From assembly GCA_016124905.1 (NCBI GenBank), contig WGMV01000009.1, forward strand, positions 1 to 62,215: a stretch of DNA of 62,215 nucleotides, given 5' to 3'. A program made the position numbers and the translations under genes. Positions 59,001-62,215 of this stretch are shown here, piece by piece. Position 1 is the first letter of the stretch, and the number at the start of each line of letters is the position of its first letter. Source of the stretch: a bacterium. GTDB lineage: Bacteria; Pseudomonadota; Alphaproteobacteria; Rickettsiales; RI-342. The notes beneath the pieces are model-generated. The model worked only from the letters and a program-made list of their open reading frames with translations. It had not been told where the DNA came from and ran no database searches.

Positions 59001-61946
59001 GATACCGCTGCCCACATCCCATGCCGGGCTGTGCGTTTCGGTGATCTTGTTACCTTTGATGTCGATATGGTCGGAATCGGCGATCAGGATACCATCGCCA
59101 ACGATGTTGTTCGTGCCCTGAGACACGCCGAATTCGTTCTGGCCGATGAAGTTGCTCAGGATCTTGGATCCGGTGCTGCTGAACAGCGAAATCGCGTTGC
59201 CAACCAGGTTATGCAGCACGTTGTTCTTGATCTGCGTATCGCCCGTGGCGCCCGTTACCACAATGCCTTTGGCACCGTGGTGAATGACGTTGCCGTCAAT
59301 CGTCGTGGCGGAAGCATCCAGCACATCGATACCGGTCGTAACGGCACCCGTGATGGTGTTGTGATCGATGCTGTTACTGGCGCTGCCACCAACAATGCCC
59401 CAACCCACATAGATGGGGTCCAGACCGCCATCGAGGGAAATAGCCGTATCGCTGCCGGCAATGTTGTTACCGGAAATCACCGCATGGCTGGTGCTCACCA
59501 CCGCAACGCCGATGTCGTGGCCGCTGCCGGTCACGGTGTTGTTCGTAACCTGCACGCCGTCAGCCGCATCGAATACCAGGATGCTGGAAGCCGACCAGCT
59601 GTCCGGCGTATAGCCGATCTCGCTGATGCTGTTGCCGGAGATGGTGCCCGTGGCTCCATAACCCAGCTGAATGCCGTTTTGGGCGATGTAATCCACCGCG
59701 CCGGCACCCGTGATGGTGTTGTTGGTGATGTTGGCGGTCAGGAAATCACCATTGGTCGTGATACCGTTCTTTTGGAAATCCTTAACCACGCTGTTGCTTA
59801 CATTGAGCGTACGGGCCACGCCGTCATCGTTACCGGCATAAATGCCGTTGCCGCCTTGCACGCCGCTATTGCCCGAATGGCGAACGCCCTTGACTTCAAC
59901 ATGGTCAACCGTACCGCCGGCATTGCCATACGCAATACCCGTGAAGCTGCCCGGGGCAGCCGCGCCGTTCTGGTTGCCGTCAACCGTCAGGTTGCTGATA
60001 TTAACGTTATTTGCGCCTTCCACACCGATGATGGCCGTGCGCGGCGTGCCGAAAACGGTCACGTTATTGGCAAGCGCGCCCGGAGCAACGATGTTGGTCA
60101 CGCCAACACCGGAACCAACCAGGTTCAGGTTTTTGCCGATTTTTACTTGCTCGGCATAATTACCGGCGGCGACATTCACCGTCGCACCCGTACCGGCAAT
60201 GTGAACACCCTGCTGGATTTTCGCAGCATTGGATTTCACGTTCACCGTGGAGGAGTTGCCGCTCAGCTTGGTGGAATCCAGCAGCGTGCCAACATTGTTA
60301 AAAATCTGGCCGTTCAGGTTGGTGGTCGGCGCATTTACGAACACATTGCCCGTACCCATGGTCAGGTTACGGTTGAAATTCACCACATCGGCCGACAGGG
60401 TCAGGTTATGCGTCGTCGTCGTCAGGCCGGAGGTGGAAACATTGATATCCCCATTGCCCAGCAGCAGACCGGCCAGATAACCGGCCAGAGGACCGTATTC
60501 GGAATAATCCGCCCGCGTACCCACATCGATGAAGCTGTCGGAATCCAGCGTCACGTTGGCGTTTTTCAACGCATTGGCCAGTGCGCTGGCGGAAACGATG
60601 TTACGGTTTTCAACCGAGTTCCACGGCCAGATGTTCAAGGAACCGCTATGGATAATGATGTAGGAAGGATCCAGCAGCAGGTCACCGGCAATGCCGCTTT
60701 CGGCATTCAGGTTCACATCACCGAGGAACACAAAGCTTTCTTTACCGGAAACTTCAGCGAAACCGCCTTTGCCAGCACCAACGCCCTGGGCGGAGATGCT
60801 GCCCATGAAGCCCGTCGTATCATTGGACCAGACGATCACGCGACCACCATCGCCATTCACCGTGGCATCGGATTTCAGGGTCGCGCCCTCTTCAATCACC
60901 GTGCTGGTGGCATTGCGCTCAGGGCCTTTACCCTGGAAGTTGCCGCCAACAAGAATTTCACCGCCGCCCAGCTCACCGGAAGTATCAATGGTCGCACCGG
61001 ATTTCACAGCAACATCGCCGCCCAGCACTTTAACGCTGCCGCCCTGGCCACCAACACCTTTGGCAGACACATTGCCGGAGACTTCCGCTTTGCCACCATT
61101 ACCGGCATCGATCACAATCTCACCGCCGACATATTGCATGCGGTTGGCACGCACTACGCCGCTTACGTTGATGCTTTGGGAAACTACATCGCTGGCTTCG
61201 TTGGCCGTAATTTGAACCTTACCGCCATCGGCTTCGATCACGCCATCCATCTTCACGCTACCGGCCTTCTGGTCCGGCACAACGAAGTTGATCAGCTTGT
61301 CGCCATAGAAATCGAGCGTGTAGGTTTCGCCAGCAGCCAGAGCGACCTTACCCAGGTTCGCCTGAATCACGCCGCTGTTTTCCACACCAGGCGCAACCAG
61401 GGCGACAAGGCCGCCCTCTTTGGCCGTGATGGTACCTTGGTTGATGACCTTGGCGCCCGCCTGGCCCGGCTGGGAGAATACATAACGCCCGGCGTTAAAA
61501 TCTTTGTTGGTAATGTTGGCGGTCGATGCCAGCAGGCCACCCACGTCAATTTTGGCGGTATTGCTGAACATCACACCGCTTTCGTTGATGAGCCACACGT
61601 TACCGTTGGCTTTCAGCGCACCCTGAAACACCGTAACCTGACCGTTGGTTACGCGGTTAAGCGCAATGGCGCTCGCGCCAGGTTGGTAGAACTGGACCGT
61701 TTCAGCAGGCGTGGTGTTGAAGCTGCGCCAATTGATGATGGTCTTGTTGCTGTTCTGGTGAATATCCGTCTTCACCGCGGAAGGATGGCTGATGGTCGCA
61801 CTGCCCGACACCACATGACCGCCCTGCGGGCCCGCCATCGCAACCCCCGAAACGCCCGCGACCGCCATGGCGGCGGAAATCGCCGTGCTGCGGCGAAGCG
61901 TGTTGGACCAGCGGAAGCTTTGCTTGGCTTTGCGTGCGGTCATCAT
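50019..61946 (-). CDS. Giant secreted beta-helix adhesin (filamentous haemagglutinin N-terminus)
   Basis: 3975 residues, encoded in 11.9 kb. An extended signal peptide (about 1-39, ending AMA-G) is followed by a TPS-type haemagglutinin domain (about 40-290; SGSATISHPSAVKTDIHQ, NSNKTIINWRSFN, NVWLINESGVMFSN). From about 560 to 3770 comes a very long right-handed parallel beta-helix of PbH1/NosD type with Asn ladders (NNTITG, GNTVTG); the central part has near-exact 23-residue rungs. The last 200 residues are non-repetitive and hold the only Cys pair near the end (SSGCAAG, GTCQVSQ). ATG at 61946 or 61943 after GGAAGGG. A TpsB/FhaC outer-membrane partner is not in the window. Surface adhesin or biofilm role inferred from family. 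Confidence 0.9.
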   Translation of the reverse strand: MMTARKAKQSFRWSNTLRRSTAISAAMAVAGVSGVAMAGPQGGHVVSGSATISHPSAVKTDIHQNSNKTIINWRSFNTTPAETVQFYQPGASAIALNRVTNGQVTVFQGALKANGNVWLINESGVMFSNTAKIDVGGLLASTANITNKDFNAGRYVFSQPGQAGAKVINQGTITAKEGGLVALVAPGVENSGVIQANLGKVALAAGETYTLDFYGDKLINFVVPDQKAGSVKMDGVIEADGGKVQITANEASDVVSQSINVSGVVRANRMQYVGGEIVIDAGNGGKAEVSGNVSAKGVGGQGGSVKVLGGDVAVKSGATIDTSGELGGGEILVGGNFQGKGPERNATSTVIEEGATLKSDATVNGDGGRVIVWSNDTTGFMGSISAQGVGAGKGGFAEVSGKESFVFLGDVNLNAESGIAGDLLLDPSYIIIHSGSLNIWPWNSVENRNIVSASALANALKNANVTLDSDSFIDVGTRADYSEYGPLAGYLAGLLLGNGDINVSTSGLTTTTHNLTLSADVVNFNRNLTMGTGNVFVNAPTTNLNGQIFNNVGTLLDSTKLSGNSSTVNVKSNAAKIQQGVHIAGTGATVNVAAGNYAEQVKIGKNLNLVGSGVGVTNIVAPGALANNVTVFGTPRTAIIGVEGANNVNISNLTVDGNQNGAAAPGSFTGIAYGNAGGTVDHVEVKGVRHSGNSGVQGGNGIYAGNDDGVARTLNVSNSVVKDFQKNGITTNGDFLTANITNNTITGAGAVDYIAQNGIQLGYGATGTISGNSISEIGYTPDSWSASSILVFDAADGVQVTNNTVTGSGHDIGVAVVSTSHAVISGNNIAGSDTAISLDGGLDPIYVGWGIVGGSASNSIDHNTITGAVTTGIDVLDASATTIDGNVIHHGAKGIVVTGATGDTQIKNNVLHNLVGNAISLFSSTGSKILSNFIGQNEFGVSQGTNNIVGDGILIADSDHIDIKGNKITETHSPAWDVGSGIQALRSHDVTIGGTGVGEGNVITNSGWDGIRVDAEGGSVYNFDVLGNVIDGVERVGMYTENLTNSYLRFNVIGNVPMYGAIYSYGGTGLNIIGNHLGNSNANGILVAGLYGTNTINDNWVNYVGGDGIRSENVSGTLNVTNNHIGHSIFFSPIVSDHVNGNGITLINTAGANVSGNAVDNFGYTGIWVDPSPNTSVTNNTITGGAYGVVVLDSDNVTVGGANAGDRNYIDGAGVGIYVQNSHSTVLDNNKIDNSKYQAVYATASNNLDIKNNVINGSGTGAIDPFQLNAIEVHGGNGHHITGNTVTGAGWDGISISDATNAIASGNVIANSFRSAFALGGGSGNTISGNTLNNNWGGMWISYGTDTDIIGNTINGTTAWHGIYVESNETGITIDDNTITGAALDGIYARNSNTVTVQNNSISGSGVDGIYVTNLSGTTNITNNKVNNSGNDGIDVDGSTGVVQITYNNINGTGTVGGGYSGSDGYNGIEVSGTTNAVIYTNTVTGAAWDGVNLQDSTGAKILSNTISNTQGASGVGVLNSSNTEIATNTITNSYQYGMYIGGHTGTLNIHDNTVTGATLHDGIYVTGSQTPWIEKNTINNVAGDAISVYASSNATVKKNKIGLTGGANNIGSDGVSIVDSASSTVTGNEIVNVVGSGVFIDPSPNSAVIGNTITGGANGVYVLSADNVTVGGANAADRNFITGSGTGVRVENSAGSNVWNNSITGSLGDGVYVSGLTGTNVIQGNTVSGSGDDGIEANGSAGVTIKKNKVSNSHDNGIALWNSAGATVGGSGSSDGNTISGSGWDGVNVWYSDNAQILRNAISDSTGASGVGVLESANVKIDRNNIQDVARLGIYGGNVDNVQITNNTIKGAGLENSGTGWLSGIHVEATDGLTITGNDIDGTKGDGINSGGAINYGSANNTGVILINSNKVKNVARHGIYGSANVDEVKSNTINGAGGDGIEMNSSADVVIQSNKVGLTGGANNITGDGINVNGSVRAHVNSNEISNTVRNGIYINGSNYAEALSNIISKTGLNGIYVNPSDYVQVKLNSITSAGLDGISILGGKEATIDNNTIAGGNGSGNTMGADGAVRDGIHVDGNKDVVISNNQIKGGNGTVGLTGLGAGGKGAGANGIFVTGSTGANIHHNQIKGGNAGATFSGITAGGIAAGANGIQLVSNNNAHINSNAINRVGNHGIYVQNSNSTDVSLNTIGDGINYGAVVDGINIEGGRQVSVDNNTIQGGLLNAQGAGHDGIHVVNNREARITNNTVKSGLGIGSEGAGNHGIYADNSGAIIGGGFDAILGQLRSGIVVTGNKIIAAGLSKGAVVDGIHINNSAGGLAGARANVSGNTVTWVGNDGIFVSNTNGVLVDNNGITLAGDDGIDLRDSNLAHIGTNTVTGAGDVGIFVDPSSFVVVENNTVTGAASHGIQVQYGLSNTVRNNSVSLVGGDGINIDQSALANVTGNTVTGAEGDGIHVYGSLGSHIGGNNVTLVGLDGVEVISSSGSSITDNTVTGAGEEGIDLSDSSLTTISGNHVTGTASHGILVDGGLLNQITGNNVTLALGGDGIHVNNSQLANISDNLVTLVTGDGIEVLGSNGSLIGNNTVTGAGEEGIDVSGSSLVGIIGNTVTGTGSHGILLNGGLLNKIKGNTVTLALGGDGIHADNNWFLDVSNNLVTLSFQDGIEVTGTLLSSIADNTVTGAGEEGIELSGSSLTTISGNQVTGTGSHGIAVDGGILNSVLGNTVTLALGGDGIHVNNSWFSTIAGNGVFLAAQDGIDVNGSLLANIHDNTVAGAGENGIKVSNSWLSRIVDNTVTLALGDGINVSNSWFSTVAGNGVTLVGHDGIDVDGSLLANIHDNTVVGAGENGIKVSNSWLSRIVDNTVALVLGNGIDLRDSSFAYINGNNVFLVGDNGIFVDPSSFVTVANNTVIGAVNNGIEVQDGIFNTVRNNSVALVGGDGIHVSNSWFANVLDNTVMGALHDGIYVEGSGFANVNGNTVGFTGDDGIDVRNSFAADVNDNNVFLTLGDGIQVRDSAFADIKRNTVTGAADDGIDVEGSAFADVNQNRVSFVLHNGIEVSDSFNADVIGNRVAFAGHNGIDVDNADYGDIRGNDVIFAGNDGIHVEDSRYVDVKGNVVAFVLGDGIDVDHSRGADIRRNRIAFAGDNGIEVSDSRDANIDNNVVAFVLGDGIHVNDSRNVDVNHNFIVFALHDGIDVDGSRNADINRNRIAFVGDNGIELSDSRNSDINGNRIAFTGGNGIDVDNSDYTDVRRNDIFRPGENGVEINDSFAVDVDHNTIRGAGDNGVLAYHADLLRVRGNSITGSNEDGVHVSYSDGVHVLRNTISGSGDDGVDISYSGTYWDDLPMGLMEDSSEGGEGSSGTHTVVARNDISDSGTHGVRAYETNDIRISRNIITDSGVDGVNLGNSDYAKIRRNTITGAGSDGVDVWQDAGYVMAAKNLYSEDYEGYYYGTSYGVEVTDNVITGTSESPITENGVRATNVGGILIADNTISGQSFGDIGEDGVHLENASYGQVLRNIIYNVGSDGVEIASTYADEMGSEGGDSIMPLILGGDGSVGIVVSDNTIGAAGQHGINAYDADGLVTERNVIGTSELGQVARDGIHIFASDNVVVRGNTITGAGEDGIDISGVQSETVPGDDSGEGGSDQVFQLFAGPSFFFTGSSNNALVEGNVVTDSAENGIKLTDTPNAQVLSNTVTGSGDAGIYALRADGLQVGSNVVDTASDGIYVDDSQNTVLRFNRITNATRGIHLINSETDLQDNTVVGGQDGLVAEGADGFLQFVGVNNVFQGQSRYFIDLENNFMDNQVIDARGVYFNGIFGGTATPAQIAYIETKLHDQDDESTVGQIFSLPAAGPSGFSFFLSLLEQLFRDRSPEPIFSIAGQTIETNGFNAPFGFTPVKVNLSLNGSTPPATPNSFNVAGMSDTELAGIAPAAGPGAQGGQSQQGENQGGSSGCAAGFLSSGFSPAYNMGTCQVSQ
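53340..53753 (-). repeat. Two 207-bp repeats in the adhesin
   Basis: A three-rung, 69-residue unit occurs twice in a row, each ending NGIKVSNSWLSRIVDNTV. The anchor gttgtccacgatacgggaca is at 53361 and 53568, exactly 207 apart. The first unit in protein order overlaps the last rungs of the 279-bp series. Confidence 0.8.
53619..54455 (-). repeat. Three 279-bp super-repeats in the adhesin
   Basis: Three successive copies of a four-rung, 93-residue unit that begins EEGI(D/E)(L/V)S, then HGI, DGIHx and DGI(E/D)V rungs. The same DNA anchor (coding EEGI) occurs at about 53884, 54163 and 54442, exactly 279 apart. The copies are close in sequence at protein and DNA level. Confidence 0.8.
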
Positions 61947-62000
61947 GTGTAAGTACCCTTCCTGCGGATTGATCTGAATTTACTAAAAATTGACGTTACA

Positions 62001-62015
62001 TTAACAGTTATTTAA
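62001..62015. promoter_or_regulatory. CtrA-type binding site TTAA-N7-TTAA before the adhesin
   Basis: TTAA CAGTTAT TTAA, an exact match to the CtrA consensus, about 55 bases upstream of the adhesin ATG in an AT-rich region. It places the adhesin-sapC operon under possible cell-cycle control. Confidence 0.55.
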
Positions 62016-62091
62016 TTTTTTACCAGTGGTTACACGTGAAGCTTTTGTGACTTTACAAAACCTTAGGCTAGAAGCGTTTGTTAAGGCCGAA

Positions 62092-62215
62092 ATACACTCG
62101 GGGGTCGTCGCCATCCTGGCCTTGGGCGCACGGCTCCACGCCGCGCTCCAGGCAGCCGAGGAACTGGCCGGCATGGGGCTTTCCGCCACCGTCGCCGATG
62201 CACGCTTCGCCAAGC
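62092..62215 (+). pseudogene. dxs: Partial dxs (1-deoxyxylulose-5-phosphate synthase) lacking its N-terminal part
   Basis: A plus-strand frame open from 62005 to the window edge codes GVVAILALGARLHAALQAAE and then GMGLSATVADARFAK, which is the start of the C-terminal transketolase-like domain of Dxs (around residue 500 of about 640). The preceding 500 residues are not here: upstream is only the adhesin promoter region, and the residues just before (EAFVKAEIHS) do not match the family. No suitable start codon. So this is either a truncated remnant or an artefactual join; the end continues beyond the window. Confidence 0.6.

Noticed and set aside
50019-61946. RTX-type LapA adhesin with type I secretion
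   Set aside because: No GGxGxD calcium nonapeptides and no C-terminal type I signal; the N-terminus is the two-partner-secretion type.
55011-61952. Plus-strand open frame of 2313 codons antisense to the adhesin
   Set aside because: It is the mirror of the Asn/Asp/Gly/Val-rich repeats, whose codons (AAC, GGT, GTN, ATC) give few stops in the opposite frame. Composition is rich in His, Ala, Val and Asp repeats and no family is recognisable.
62001-62213. Minus-strand 70-codon frame at the right edge
   Set aside because: It is opposite the dxs-like coding signal, which is recognisable on the plus strand.

Overview
The window looks like a chromosomal segment of an alphaproteobacterium. The evidence is a class I (archaeal-type) lysyl-tRNA synthetase, the gene order glyA-nrdR-ribD-ribE-ribB-ribH-nusB-thiL, a RibB with a degenerate RibA-like half, a LapG-type (BTLCP) protease, a SapC protein, and two perfect CtrA-type TTAA-N7-TTAA sites. 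I do not assign a genus. Coding density is high and most genes sit in tight or overlapping strings. I see no insertion sequence, integrase, CRISPR array or rRNA; the one RNA gene is a tRNA-Arg.

Layout. 1-2 kb: three minor Flp/Tad pilus-type proteins on the minus strand (the last runs off the edge with a TTP repeat tail). 2.1-11.6 kb: lysS and a HAD phosphatase, then fatty-acid oxidation genes (acyl-CoA ligase, GNAT, thiolase, FadN-type multienzyme) with a pair of unknown genes between them. 12-15 kb: two orphan proteins, rlmH and another orphan under a CtrA-like site. 15.2-22.3 kb: rpiB, glyA and the riboflavin/nusB/thiL operon. 22.4-26.3 kb: a DUF4865-like protein, a catalytically dead peptide deformylase homologue with a histidine tail, a 53-residue coiled coil and an 869-residue EF-hand-containing orphan. 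26.3-31.3 kb: methionine synthase split into two genes, a long imperfect palindrome, an ABC ATPase and tRNA-Arg(CCG).

31.4-39.5 kb: a seven-gene minus-strand operon that reads as a route from an acyl acid to propionyl-CoA and on through the 2-methylcitrate cycle (acyl-CoA ligase, thiolase, acyl-CoA dehydrogenase, type II 3-hydroxyacyl-CoA dehydrogenase, prpB, prpC, prpD). 39.7-42.6 kb: a stress protein, a cold-shock protein and a DEAD-box helicase; the last two leaders share a 12-mer. 42.6-49.2 kb: two secreted unknowns, a YaiI-type protein, a membrane sensor with PAS and a dead HD-GYP domain, a LapG-like protease and an AGCS symporter.

49.2-62 kb: an operon of a 3975-residue secreted beta-helix adhesin (filamentous-haemagglutinin N-terminus, about 44 consecutive rungs of near-exact 23-residue period, nested duplications) and sapC. 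A CtrA-like site lies just upstream. The right edge carries an N-terminally missing piece of dxs directly against the adhesin promoter region, which suggests a rearrangement or an assembly join. The most interesting possibility is that the dead HD-GYP sensor, the LapG-like protease and the adhesin form a surface-adhesion control system; this is inference from gene content and proximity.
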